Part shown: positions 24,698 through 34,600 of the stretch, piece by piece
Layout of the letters: each line of letters starts with the position of its first letter
Position numbering within the stretch: position 1 is the first letter of the stretch
NCBI RefSeq assembly: GCF_030689305.1
Contig: NZ_JAUYVM010000021.1
Location: forward strand, 1-64,000
Reading direction: 5' to 3'
Length of the DNA: 64,000 nucleotides
Source: Vibrio penaeicida
Lineage (GTDB): Bacteria; Pseudomonadota; Gammaproteobacteria; Enterobacterales; Vibrionaceae
Made by a program: the position numbers and the translations under genes
The notes under the pieces: generated by a model
Database searches by the model: none
Told to the model about the DNA's origin: nothing
Seen by the model: the letters and a program-made list of their open reading frames with translations, nothing else

Positions 24698-24910
24698 ATT
24701 CGTTGAGTCCGATTCGATAAAGGTAGTTTTATCTTAAAGTCGGCTAAGGAGAATTAGTTTTTAATTTGTTGCTGAATTGTTAATTTTTGCGCAATGTTTT
24801 TCTCATAAACAGGCATATCTGAGAAAGGATTACTGAATCTTGATATTTGAGAAAATAATCGCAAATTTAATTCAAAAGCGAGTGTTTAGTGTCGACGCAC
24901 TGCTTATCGC

Positions 24911-25705
24911 CTACTGAGATAAATCGAGCCCGTATTTATCCAAAATGTCATCATAAACGCCATTTTCTTTGATCCGCTTAAGCGCGTCATTAAAACGTTT
25001 TGTTAATGCTTTTGCGTTGGGGTATTCAGGAGAAACCATTAAATATGAATCCCAATTGGGATTCCCATTTTGATTGATCATTTCTTCAAAGGTTGTGTCG
25101 AGAGTGGCAAATAGGTGTTGCTCATTTGGGTAAAGCTTGCGAATCAGATACCAACCCAACAGTTCGTCCATCAATATCAGATCGACCCGCCCGGCGTGCA
25201 GCCGCATAATGTTTTGGCTATCCTTTGAAACCAACTCGAGCCGTATGCCTGCTTCCTCCAAAGTAGTAATAGAAGCCTCGCCAGCTAAACTGCCAAATTT
25301 GTAAGATTTAAGATCGGAGAGTTGCTTAGGATCTTTCGGTATATCAAATCTGGCTTTTCGGTAGAAGAATCGACCGTTTGGATTAATGAGTACTCGGTCG
25401 GAGAAGCTGAAATTCTTGGTACGCGCAGGAGTAATAGAGTAAGGAAACGCAGCAAAAGCATCGCCATTTTTTACCATGTGTTCTGCTCTTTTCCACGGTA
25501 CAAATTTATAGTCAGGCGTCATACCCATCTCAATGACAACGGCGGTCGTGATCTCAGTGACAATGCCATAACCCTCCAGTTCGGCAGAGGTATAAGGCGG
25601 CCATTCACCTGTTGCAAGGGGGAGTCGTTCTCGAGCTTGCGCTAAAGATTGTGATGCACTGATTCCCCAAAGCAATAAGCTCATGATAAGTAAAAGCTTC
25701 ATCAT
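24911..25705 (-). CDS. Periplasmic amino-acid-type substrate-binding protein
   Basis: A 264-residue protein with a signal peptide ending SQSLAQA, then a class-3 periplasmic binding fold: ATGEWPPYTSAELEGYGIVT, GDAFAAFPYSITPAR, and VDLILMDELLGWYLI. There is no ABC transporter beside it. Vibrio carries many such orphan proteins; ligand unknown. ATG at 25705 follows GGGGA. Confidence 0.85.
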   Translation of the reverse strand: MMKLLLIMSLLLWGISASQSLAQARERLPLATGEWPPYTSAELEGYGIVTEITTAVVIEMGMTPDYKFVPWKRAEHMVKNGDAFAAFPYSITPARTKNFSFSDRVLINPNGRFFYRKARFDIPKDPKQLSDLKSYKFGSLAGEASITTLEEAGIRLELVSKDSQNIMRLHAGRVDLILMDELLGWYLIRKLYPNEQHLFATLDTTFEEMINQNGNPNWDSYLMVSPEYPNAKALTKRFNDALKRIKENGVYDDILDKYGLDLSQ

Positions 25706-25811
25706 CGTCCCCAAGTTGCCTTATTTTCTCTTTTGAAAAGTATAGTCGTTAAGCCAAATTAGAGGCGCTCTCTATTGCGGTCAGGTTGATCAGATTTTTA
25801 CCAAAACAATG

Positions 25812-25831
25812 TTGATAATGGTTATCATTCG
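25812..25831. promoter_or_regulatory. Putative Fur box
   Basis: TTGATAATGGTTATCATTCG matches the Fur palindrome (GATAATGATAATCATTATC) at most positions. It lies 50 bases before the start of the gene at 25881, which suggests induction in low iron. Confidence 0.7.
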
Positions 25832-25880
25832 TATATTGTATTTGAGATTTAGAACAAACGAAATCACTGCGGAGACGAAA

Positions 25881-26435
25881 ATGGAACAAACTGATATTAC
25901 TAAGCTGCTTATTCCTCAAAGTGACTGGGCATCCCCCGAGCTTTTTCTGTACGAAAATGAAGACCAATTACGCCTTGATTTAGCGTCAGCCATTCAATTT
26001 AGCGGTATTAACAGCGTCGGTGGGGTTGTTTTAGGCTTTCGACTGGTGCAGTACGCCGTAGAATTAACGGCTGGAAACATGCCCTTACAGCGAGATGGTA
26101 TCAGTATTTATACGTCTTTCCCTGGTAGGGGGACGCAAGATGCGTTTGAATATACTTGCCGCGCACTTCGCGATAAGCGTTACTGTTGCGATACCACACT
26201 GCATCACCCTGGCGCGCAATCCGGTCAAAGAGGGCAGTTTTTGTTTACCATGCGTGTGAATGAGCAATCTATGGTGATGACTCCGGCTGATGGTATGCCT
26301 CAACACAGTTATTTTGAAGCAGACAGACTTTCAAAAGACAGCCACGAAGCCGCAATGAAATGGCGAGATGAAAAAATCAATTTTGCCAATACGCTATTAA
26401 GCTTACCGCCTGAAAAATGCTTGCGAGTACTGTAG
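25881..26435 (+). CDS. Iron-regulated protein, possibly FmdE-like
   Basis: A 184-residue protein from the ATG at 25881, preceded by GGAG; an earlier in-frame ATG at 25809 would read through the Fur box, so it was rejected. The order GVVLGFRLVQYAVEL, then FPGRGTQDAFEYTCRA, then a Cys-Cys pair and a final aromatic-rich part resembles FmdE-type proteins that sit near molybdopterin and iron-sulfur enzymes, but the usual zinc-ribbon is missing. The family match is tentative. Fur control suggests a role in iron-poor conditions. Confidence 0.45.
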   Translation: MEQTDITKLLIPQSDWASPELFLYENEDQLRLDLASAIQFSGINSVGGVVLGFRLVQYAVELTAGNMPLQRDGISIYTSFPGRGTQDAFEYTCRALRDKRYCCDTTLHHPGAQSGQRGQFLFTMRVNEQSMVMTPADGMPQHSYFEADRLSKDSHEAAMKWRDEKINFANTLLSLPPEKCLRVL

Positions 26436-26486
26436 GTTTGATGACTCTTTAGCTAATCGCTCAGGTTGGATTGGCTCAAAACAGAG

Positions 26487-26564
26487 CAGCGGTACGATGG
26501 CATGCGCCCTAGCACCGCTGTGATGTTCTAAAGGAGGCTACTCGATACAAAATACGAGCAGCCT
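26487..26564. terminator. Two hairpins between convergent genes
   Basis: CAGCGGT/ACCGCTG (26487-26520) and AGGCTaCTCG/CGAGcAGCCT (26535-26564) lie between the Fur-box gene and the GMC gene. Neither has a long T-run, but the placement suits termination. Confidence 0.6.
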
Positions 26565-26580
26565 GCCAGTTCCATAGCGG

Positions 26581-28350
26581 CTATTTCTTACTGTGCAGCT
26601 TGTCAGCCAAGTCTTGCGCGAGCGCCACCATGGTTAACGTTGGGTTCCATGATCCGCCTTGTGGCCATAACGCGCCACCAGTGATATAAACGTTGGCTGT
26701 GCCCTTGAGTTTATAATTTAAATCAACAGGTGCGGATTCTTCTTCACCAATGTGAAGTGTGGAGCTTTCATGAACGGGGGCATCGACACGGATATCTTTG
26801 GCTGCTGGTCGCGAGCCTACCCATTCCCCATGATCTTGCCCATTCTCAAAGCGTGGGTGCCAATATTCCACCACGCCGGAACCATTCGGTGAAAGCACGG
26901 TTTCCAAAATATCAAAAGTGGACAGATCCATCTTATCCCACGTTTCAATATCAAGTTCGTTAGTGGTAATTTGCAGTAACGAATTAGTCGTCACATTATC
27001 GTCTGCTGCGTTTTGTTTAAACCAGTTATTGAAGTTCTTATAGTCGAGTTCACCTAATACCGCGCATACAAAAACAACGTGGTCAGGTGAGGATTGCAAC
27101 TGCTCCATTGAAGCCGTTGCAACCACATCCGGCATGTACCTTAATGCGAGTTCTGCGTTTTTCTCGGGGTCGGAATCCCACAAGGAAGAAAGCTGTATGT
27201 GGAACTGCTGATCAAAGCTATCGTTGGCAACGCCCGCAACGTAGTTTGCCCCTAATTCTAACTGACCAAATCGCCCATCGGGATCTAAATCGGATTTAGG
27301 CACACGAGCCACAATCGAACTAATGAAGTGAGCGGAAAAACGCGATCCTAAATTCGGAATCGTTGGGAATGAATTACGAACCAATGTAGTCGGTGGCAAA
27401 GTCCCCATTGCCAATACGAGTTCAGCATTGCCCAGTGGCAATACACCACGAGAGGTTTGCAGTGCGGTGGCTTTTCTTTCTCCATTCAGCTCTTGCTGGT
27501 GGATCTCTTCGACAGTACATGCGCTGACAATATCAAGCTGTGGTCCAACGCGTTCGCCATTTTCGTCGACTTTATTGAATTTTTCTGCCAGTTCGAGCAA
27601 TTCACCTGGCGTTGCGAATTTTTGGAAATCAATGCCATTTTCCTGCATAGAGGCTGAAGCCAGTGGAGCAGGGTCGGTACGATAAATGCCATTCACGCCT
27701 GTACCGAGCTCTTGCAATAATCCTTGTACTTGTCTTTGTAGAGCACCATAAACAGGGCGAGTTCCAGAAACAAAATTCGCGATTTCTTGATTCGGGAAGT
27801 TATCGATCTCGTCTGCATTTTGCACCCTAAGTAGAGTTTTAGCTGCTTCGAAATTCTTTCTTGCGGCTTCAATGGTATGTGTTGGCCAACCGGCAAACTC
27901 TTCACTATTCGGTATTGGGCACCACGCGCTCCAAAGCGTTGAACGCCCGCCAAAGAAAGGCACCATGCCGTGTTGCCACTTAATAAGGGATTCCGGCTGC
28001 TGATTTTCAATCGACATTGTCCACGGGAAGGTTTCCGATAACCCACCTAATGTATCTTTAAAGGGGAGAGGTAGGTTTTGGAAGTGCTCAGGCAAAAAGA
28101 ACGTTCCTCGTTCAATCAATAAAATACGAGCATTGGAATTTTCTTTTTCTAGAATTCGTTCTGCAAATGCCAAGGCGCAAAAGCCAGTACCGACCACGAT
28201 GTAATCGTAATCATTTTCTTCGCGTGCTTTTTTCCATTCGCCATTGGATAGGAAAAACACATGGTCCATGACTTTTTGAGCCGTTGGGCTTTGTGGCCCT
28301 GGAGTCGGGTAGCCGTACTGCAGTTTGTTACTTGATGCCGCTGTTCCCAT
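26581..28350 (-). CDS. GMC-type oxidoreductase
   Basis: A 589-residue flavoprotein of the glucose-methanol-choline oxidoreductase family. The FAD site is YDYIVVGTGFCALAFAERIL near residue 48, with ARILLIERGTFF after it, and the C-terminal pattern GTANVYITGGALWPQGGSWN followed by PTLTMVALAQDLAD is the conserved end. There is no signal peptide. It is the last gene of a three-gene unit with a cupin and a PAS protein. Substrate unknown; an alcohol or sugar is typical. Confidence 0.88.
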   Translation of the reverse strand: MGTAASSNKLQYGYPTPGPQSPTAQKVMDHVFFLSNGEWKKAREENDYDYIVVGTGFCALAFAERILEKENSNARILLIERGTFFLPEHFQNLPLPFKDTLGGLSETFPWTMSIENQQPESLIKWQHGMVPFFGGRSTLWSAWCPIPNSEEFAGWPTHTIEAARKNFEAAKTLLRVQNADEIDNFPNQEIANFVSGTRPVYGALQRQVQGLLQELGTGVNGIYRTDPAPLASASMQENGIDFQKFATPGELLELAEKFNKVDENGERVGPQLDIVSACTVEEIHQQELNGERKATALQTSRGVLPLGNAELVLAMGTLPPTTLVRNSFPTIPNLGSRFSAHFISSIVARVPKSDLDPDGRFGQLELGANYVAGVANDSFDQQFHIQLSSLWDSDPEKNAELALRYMPDVVATASMEQLQSSPDHVVFVCAVLGELDYKNFNNWFKQNAADDNVTTNSLLQITTNELDIETWDKMDLSTFDILETVLSPNGSGVVEYWHPRFENGQDHGEWVGSRPAAKDIRVDAPVHESSTLHIGEEESAPVDLNYKLKGTANVYITGGALWPQGGSWNPTLTMVALAQDLADKLHSKK

Positions 28351-28393
28351 TATTCATTCCTTTTTATATTTGAGGTGGCTTGTTACGTAGCAA

Positions 28394-28936
28394 TTAGCAA
28401 TTAACACTGAATGCCAAGCGCTTAATGATGTCTGTTTGTTCTGGATAATCTGAGATAAGTTGCTGAATATCGGATTCGGTAGGAGTGATTGAATCTTCCG
28501 GATCCCACCCTGGCGCTAAACTGCATGCGCACAGAGCAAAGCTGGAATTGTCTTGGAGTTCAGCCCCGAACCAAGTGTTATGAGGGGCTGAGCACAGTAA
28601 AACCTGATCCAGCTCCAACTTGTCTCCTACGGTAATTTCTTTGAACTCACCATGAGATAAAAACAGATAGAGCTTGAGCGCCGACCCTTGTAAAAAGAAC
28701 CACTGCTCATCTTGATTTAATTGATGTAAAGCCAAACGAGAAGAGGGAGTAGGAGACGCTAAGTCACGCGCAAGCATGTAATAATTGTTTGAATAAAATC
28801 GTCTGTCTGAATGGAATCTATCCGGTAGTGCTTGCTGAGGAATAACCTCGTCGGAGGCTTCACCTTCACCAAAAAATCCACCTAGCTCAATGGCTTCTAG
28901 CTTTAGGTGGTCAAGCCAGTATTCTGCGCCTTTCAT
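28394..28936 (-). CDS. Cupin protein of the DUF985 family
   Basis: A 180-residue cupin: AEYWLDHLKLEAIELGGFFG at the start, RFYSNNYYMLARDL, then ALHQLNQDEQWFFLQGSALKL and VLLCSAPHNTWFGAEL. Its start codon shares one base with the stop of the preceding PAS gene (TGATG), so the two are coupled. It lies 43 bases before the GMC gene. An enzymatic or ligand-binding cupin is expected; function unknown. Confidence 0.85.
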   Translation of the reverse strand: MKGAEYWLDHLKLEAIELGGFFGEGEASDEVIPQQALPDRFHSDRRFYSNNYYMLARDLASPTPSSRLALHQLNQDEQWFFLQGSALKLYLFLSHGEFKEITVGDKLELDQVLLCSAPHNTWFGAELQDNSSFALCACSLAPGWDPEDSITPTESDIQQLISDYPEQTDIIKRLAFSVNC

Positions 28937-29346
28937 CACGCCTCCTCAGGTGGGTTGACCAGTGAAAAGCACACGGTGATGCCTTTGATCAGGTCTGGGT
29001 TTTTGGTGTCTCGCCAAAGCCCTTTCTGAGTTACGATGGGTTCGTCTTTGTGGCCGCCAGAACCATCAGGAACGGGGATGGTTTCATGTAAGTTGAGGAT
29101 AGGTTTTCCGGATGCAATAACCAGTTTGTCGTGGGCAACATGAGCAGCAAATTGGTCTTTTTGTCCAATTAAGTCACTTTTGGGGACGCCAATTAAATCG
29201 GAAAAGTTTTGGTTGACCCAAATAAAAACAGAATCTGTATTCTTGATAACATAATAAATACCATCTTGCGTATCTAAAACGTCCATTAAAATGTCTGAAT
29301 TAAATTCCTCTGGGCTAATAGGGGGCTCTATAACATTTTTAAGCAT
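28936..29346 (-). CDS. PAS domain protein
   Basis: A 136-residue protein made of one PAS fold: GIYYVIKNTDSVFIWVNQNF, SDLIGVPKSDLIGQKD, then a core around LNLHETIPVPDGSGGHKDEP and a final GITVCFSLVNPPEEA. No output domain is attached, so it must act through a partner. It is translated together with the cupin and probably co-transcribed with the GMC gene. It may sense redox state or a small molecule for that pathway. Confidence 0.8.
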   Translation of the reverse strand: MLKNVIEPPISPEEFNSDILMDVLDTQDGIYYVIKNTDSVFIWVNQNFSDLIGVPKSDLIGQKDQFAAHVAHDKLVIASGKPILNLHETIPVPDGSGGHKDEPIVTQKGLWRDTKNPDLIKGITVCFSLVNPPEEA

Positions 29347-29754
29347 ATTTTGATCCTTATTATTGGTGCAAAATTACTTATTTAGAGTAGAGCGGTTTTT
29401 ATTTGTGTGTAAAAGGTTATTAAATTGAGATGTGATGGCTGGATAATTTACTGTGTTTATTGAACTCGCAATAAAAAACAAATCGAAATATTTTGCTTTA
29501 TGGTTCCTTTACTTGTTGATTATTAAGGGTTATTTTCGTTTTTATGCTTTGAGTTATAAGTAGGAGGAGGGGTTTATGTTATACAGGTGTATTAAATTGT
29601 TTTTTTATTTTCTTTAAATTTTAATAACTTAAATATATTAAAGTTAATTATAAATAAAAAAGTCAGAAATAATCTAATCTGGACTTTTATTAAAACCAAA
29701 TAAAACTATACGGGTTAAATACTATTGTGGGCTATAAGGAGTATTGGTTTTTTA
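29347..29754. other. AT-rich gene-free spacer with a terminator
   Basis: No gene is seen. A stem at 29656-29690 (AAAAGTC and GACTTTT arms, with an inner AGA/TCT pair) lies downstream of the TetR gene and should end its transcript. The rest holds the promoter of the PAS-cupin-GMC unit. Confidence 0.6.
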
Positions 29755-30330
29755 TTACATTCCACTCTTAGCTTCCGTTAGCCAAGGTAAAAAACGTTGA
29801 ATGTTATCGGTCAGTACTTCACTCGCATTCTTCTGATACCCATATACTCGAATACCAAAAATCACCATCATGAGTTGATGCGCGTAATTTTGTGCCTCCG
29901 ACGTTGAAAATGTGCTTTCTAGATGGTGGCAGTACGTCTGCTCTATCACTTGCAGTTTGTCTGTGGCTAAGAACTGTAAATCATCATCCAAAGCGGACAA
30001 CTCTAGTTGCGATTTAACCAAAAAACAGCCGCAGTAGGGGGATTCTTCCGTTTGCTCAATAAGCTCTATGAGAATGTGTTGTATTCCTTTGATGGCACTC
30101 CCCGTTTTTTGGACAGCGGTATGAATTTCTTCAACAGAATGATTGGCATAGCTTTCTAACGCCATGCGAAACACTCCTTCCTTACTGCCAAACTCGTTGT
30201 ACAAACTACCGGGTTTAAGACCTGTTTTTTTCGAGATATGTTGAATGCTCGTCGCAGAGTACCCTTGGCTCCAGAACAAGTCTGTTGCCTGTGAAATGAC
30301 CTCTTCGATTGAATACTTCTTTTTTGCCAT
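29755..30330 (-). CDS. TetR family regulator
   Basis: A 191-residue repressor with an N-terminal HTH (TDLFWSQGYSATSIQHISKK, then TGLKPGSLYNEFGSKEGVF) and a C-terminal ligand domain. It is divergent from the yellow/royal-jelly gene and two palindromes lie between them, so it very likely represses itself and that gene. The inducer is unknown; the C-terminal part resembles AcrR/NemR-type sensors of small hydrophobic or reactive molecules. Confidence 0.9.
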   Translation of the reverse strand: MAKKKYSIEEVISQATDLFWSQGYSATSIQHISKKTGLKPGSLYNEFGSKEGVFRMALESYANHSVEEIHTAVQKTGSAIKGIQHILIELIEQTEESPYCGCFLVKSQLELSALDDDLQFLATDKLQVIEQTYCHHLESTFSTSEAQNYAHQLMMVIFGIRVYGYQKNASEVLTDNIQRFLPWLTEAKSGM

Positions 30331-30368
30331 ACGATCTTAATCTCCTACTGCTGAGGACATAATAGCAG

Positions 30369-30438
30369 TTTTGAACGATCACTCAAAAAGTATTTGACAG
30401 GCAAACTTTGGATATATATTTTGAATGAGCGTTCAAAA
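30369..30438. promoter_or_regulatory. Two TetR-type operators around a promoter
   Basis: TTTTGAACGATCACTCAAAA (30369-30388) and TTTTGAATGAGCGTTCAAAA (30419-30438) are related near-palindromes. TTGACA lies at 30394 between them and a possible -10 (TATTTT at 30417) overlaps the second. Repressor bound to either site would block the promoter. Confidence 0.78.
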
Positions 30439-30458
30439 TGTTTTGAAAAGGATAATTC

Positions 30459-31526
30459 ATGAAAAAATCACTTTTAACTTCGCTTAGCACTCTCGCCATA
30501 ATGGTTTCATTCAACGCCTCATCGAGCGACCTGAATGTTGTTCATCAACTGGATCATAAAGCGCCTCCGGGGAATATTGCCGCTTCTTCGTCTGGTCGAA
30601 TATTTATGAGCAATCATCACTTCTACGGTGCGAAAAACAAGATTGTCGAAATCACCGCTGAAGGTAAAGCCGTCGCTTACCCAAATGAAGCATTTAGCCA
30701 AAGTCTTAACCCTGTTTTGGGAGTGATTTTGGATAAGAAAAACGTGCTATGGATGCTAGAAACGGCAGATTCTGACACGCGTGTCGGGCGTCTTGTTGGT
30801 TGGGATACAGAAAAAAACGCACTGCACAAAGTGGTTTACATCGCAGCGCCTACGATTCCACAAGACTCCTTTCTAAACGATCTGGCCGTCGATAGAGACA
30901 ATGAAGTGGTTTACATCACCGATACTGCTGCTGGGCGTAATTCCGCATTAATCGTGATTGATTTGAAGACCGGTGTGACTCGACGCGTGCTAGACGGTTC
31001 TCCTTTTACGCAGCCAGAAGACATTGATATGGTGATTGACGATAAAGTCGTCACGCTTGGTGGGTCGCCAGCACGCATTGGCGCGAACCCCATTACGCTG
31101 GATACAAAAAATGAATGGCTCTATTTTGGCGCAATGAGCGGTACTAAACTGTATCGAGTTAATACGTCTGATTTGCGTAATTCAACACTGTCGGCGAAGC
31201 AATTAGAACAGCGGGTAGAAACATACGCCAACAAGCCGATCAGCGACGGTATCGCCATTGATCAGGACGACAATGTCTACATCACGGATATCACCAACGA
31301 TGCGGTTGGGTATATTGGTCAAGATCGTCAGTATCGAGTGTTACATTCCGATTCTGAATTACTGAGCTGGAGCGATGGCTTTGCAACAAAAGCCAATGGG
31401 AAGATTCTGGCTACGGTCAATAAGCTTCACAAATCACCGGTGCTAAATCAGAACAAAGATGAAAGTGGCGATCGCTATTACATCGTTGAATTTGATGCCC
31501 TAGGGCAGACACAAGTGGGTCGATAA
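30459..31526 (+). CDS. Yellow/major-royal-jelly-type secreted protein
   Basis: A 355-residue protein with a signal peptide (MKKSLLTSLSTLAIMVSFNA) and the six-bladed propeller pattern of bacterial yellow/MRJP relatives: GRIFMSNHHFYG, LNDLAVDRDNEVVYITDTAA, GIAIDQDDNVYITDIT, LSWSDGFAT. Annotated relatives are often called L-dopachrome tautomerase-like; enzyme activity in bacteria is unclear. The gene is controlled by the divergent TetR repressor. Confidence 0.87.
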   Translation: MKKSLLTSLSTLAIMVSFNASSSDLNVVHQLDHKAPPGNIAASSSGRIFMSNHHFYGAKNKIVEITAEGKAVAYPNEAFSQSLNPVLGVILDKKNVLWMLETADSDTRVGRLVGWDTEKNALHKVVYIAAPTIPQDSFLNDLAVDRDNEVVYITDTAAGRNSALIVIDLKTGVTRRVLDGSPFTQPEDIDMVIDDKVVTLGGSPARIGANPITLDTKNEWLYFGAMSGTKLYRVNTSDLRNSTLSAKQLEQRVETYANKPISDGIAIDQDDNVYITDITNDAVGYIGQDRQYRVLHSDSELLSWSDGFATKANGKILATVNKLHKSPVLNQNKDESGDRYYIVEFDALGQTQVGR

Positions 31527-31686
31527 GGGTTTACGTAGGGGAGTATTTTCTCAACCAGACCGAATATTGTTTAGGCAAAGTATCGGATGGTTATGCGGCT
31601 CTGCTTGAAAAAACAGGGCACGCGCCTTAAAAATAGTATTATTTCTAAAGTGTGTGCCCAAAGAGAAATTATGTGAAGAAGACTAC

Positions 31687-34600
31687 TTAGTCTTCAAATA
31701 TATGGTCAACTTCTATCACATTCATGTATTCCTGAAATTCAGCGAAACTGACACTTTTTTTACCAGCCCACATCTTTTGAGATAATGTCTGTATCGCTGG
31801 TTTGACGCGATCTTGGATATCATCAATAGTGTAATGCGTTCCTGCTGCAAAGGCATCATTCCATACCGCAAACATACCGCCCTTAACTTGCGGGTGATCA
31901 ATATCAAATTGAACACTAGAAAATGTATTGGGTGTCCAATTCTCATACAACCACTGAGAGTTTAGATAATCGTGGTAATAGCCAGCAAAAGGAACAATAT
32001 ACAGAAGTGAATCCTGCGTATTGATAATGTCATAGCCATCACTTACTGCCTGAGCTGGATCGTAGTAGCCTCCGAACCAAATATTAACCAAAAGATCACG
32101 ATCTAAACCAGCTGCTCCACCAATTGTATCTTGGCTCCCCCACATTCTTACTGGGTTCTTACCAAGCCCTTTTAGATAGCCATTGAAATGGTTAATGAAC
32201 GCTTTCATTTCAGCAGGTGATCCGTTGTTGTACTCATCTGTACCGATATGAACATCTTCAATGAATGGCGCGTATTCAGTCCATAACTCTTCCAGGAAAG
32301 TGGTTACATCGGGGTTCCCGAGATCAAGGTGATCTTCTTTCAAGTTAGGGTGACGCAAGTCAGGTCTATATTGCGTAAAGGCGAGAGAGTGTGCAGGTGC
32401 ATCTATTTCGGTGATGATAGTAACACCGTAAGTTTTTGCTAGTTCAATGAGCTCTATGTATTCCTGCTTAGTGTAGTGTTGTTCCGACGTAACACCTGGG
32501 TGAGTGTTACTTTCTAAGCGGAAACCAGCTTGAGCCTCCTGCCATTTACTAGAATCAAATCCAATCACATTGTCATTGATATGGATCTGAAGATCATTCA
32601 TCTTAAAATATGACATTTGTTTGACCATATCGCGTAAGAATTCCATTGGCATGAACATTCTTCCTACATCAAGAAGTAGCCCTCTATTCTCCCATTTTGG
32701 ATGGTCAGTAATGAACCCTTTCGCTATTGAGTCGTTTGCTAAATCGACTTGCAACATTTGTAAGATGGAACGAGTACCAAAGAAAGTACCGTCAGCATGA
32801 TTGGCGGAAATAGTGACAGAGTTACCGATGTCAATGGTGTAGCCTTCTTCACCGAGTTCGCTATTGTTAGCCCCAAGTGTGAGAAAGATATCACCTTCAG
32901 ATGGGGTAGTATTTGTGATAATCGGTAAGTGTTTAGCCGCCAAATCAAAAATATCGGATTGGAATACTTCGGCTTTATTCTGCAATTGATTGGCGTAACT
33001 AGGATGTAAAACAATTCTGGAATTGGCACTTAGGATGAATTCTCCTTGGGCTCCTTCCCATTCAGAAACAGATGGAATGATTTGTGGCGCCTCATTTTTC
33101 AGACCGTAGAATTTGTGAATCTCTGAACTTGACATTGCTCTATCGAATATTTGAAGTTCATCTAATTCACCATGAATCGCATCCGAGCCATCTGCGCGCA
33201 TACCTATGATATCTAGGGGAAGATTGATGACATTCGAGATGGAACCTTGATCTTCGCCATCTGCATATAAGGTAATACTCTCATCAGTCTTAACAAAAGT
33301 TAGATGGGTCCAAGTATCCAAAGGCAAAGTAAAATCAAAAGAATAATCGGCAGCACCAAACTTCGTAAAACCAACATTTGAATTTTCAGAACCGTATTGT
33401 TCAAGCTTTAGAGCACCATGTTGGGAAGAAAGTACAGTAGAAGTTGATCGCTGGCTGGATTTATTCACCCAGAAGGACATAGTCCAGTCACCGGTTAGGT
33501 CTTCTGCACCAAGGACGACGTGATCGTCAGTGCCATCAAAACTTAATCCTCCATTTTGTTTTCCTTCACTCCATACTGCACCATTAATTGTTCCTTGAAG
33601 CTCGTTTTTAGCGTCATTAACTAAATTTCCCGCACCTTCATTGAAATCCAATCTAGAATACAAACCTTTGGGACCAAAAAATTTAGCAACATCACTTGCT
33701 GGAATCGCGGTATCAAACACATGAACTTCGTCCAAAACAGCATGAAGTTGATCATTACCGTTTAGCCTTGCACCAATTCGTTGTCGAGGTAACGGGATTG
33801 AAACGGGTAAGTGATCGACAAGGTAGCCTCCAGAATAGAGCGATAAGCCGTTACTATCATTAACGAAAGTTAAATGCGTCCAGCTATTTAATGGGACGGT
33901 ATATTCAAATGAATAATCTGCAACACCTAACTTTGTGATACCCAAGGCATGATTACTGCTTCCCCATTGCTCTAGCTTAATAGCGTAATCTTGGGAGGAT
34001 AGAATCACCGAGCTTGGAGTGTCAGCGGTACGTTTGACCCACATCGCCAGTGACCAATCACCACTCAATTCACTGTTGTTGAGATCGATTGGACCTTTGG
34101 TATCACTGAATGCTAAGGCACTCTTGCTAAGGCCTTTTTCCCATTGAAAGCTAGATACTGGGATGTCAATACTATTAGACGCGTCCACCGAGCTATTTCC
34201 AGTGCCTTCATCAAAACTGAGATGATTTGTGAATGCGCGGCTTCCATATACGGCTTGAACTTCCAATGGCTGAAGGGCTTTTGAGTGTATAAGAAGAGAG
34301 TCAATTTCGGCCTTTAGAAAATCTTCCCCATTTAATTTTGCACCTATTCGATCTAGAGGTAATGGTATTGAAATATCTAGGGATGAGTTGAACTCTCCAT
34401 TTACATATAAATCCAAACCAATAGAGGAGTTTACAAATGTGAGATGTGCCCACTCACCAATTGGGGCAGTATATTCAAATGTATAATCTCTATTTCCGAT
34501 TTCAGTAACACCTATTCGGTGGTTATTGCTTCCCCACTGTTCTAACTTGACCATATGATTTTGTGAAGAAAATAACGCAGATGAAGGAGTGTCTGCACCA

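Noticed and set aside
27693..28046. 117-codon minus-strand frame within the GMC gene
   Set aside because: A shifted frame of a long, well-matched gene on the same strand.
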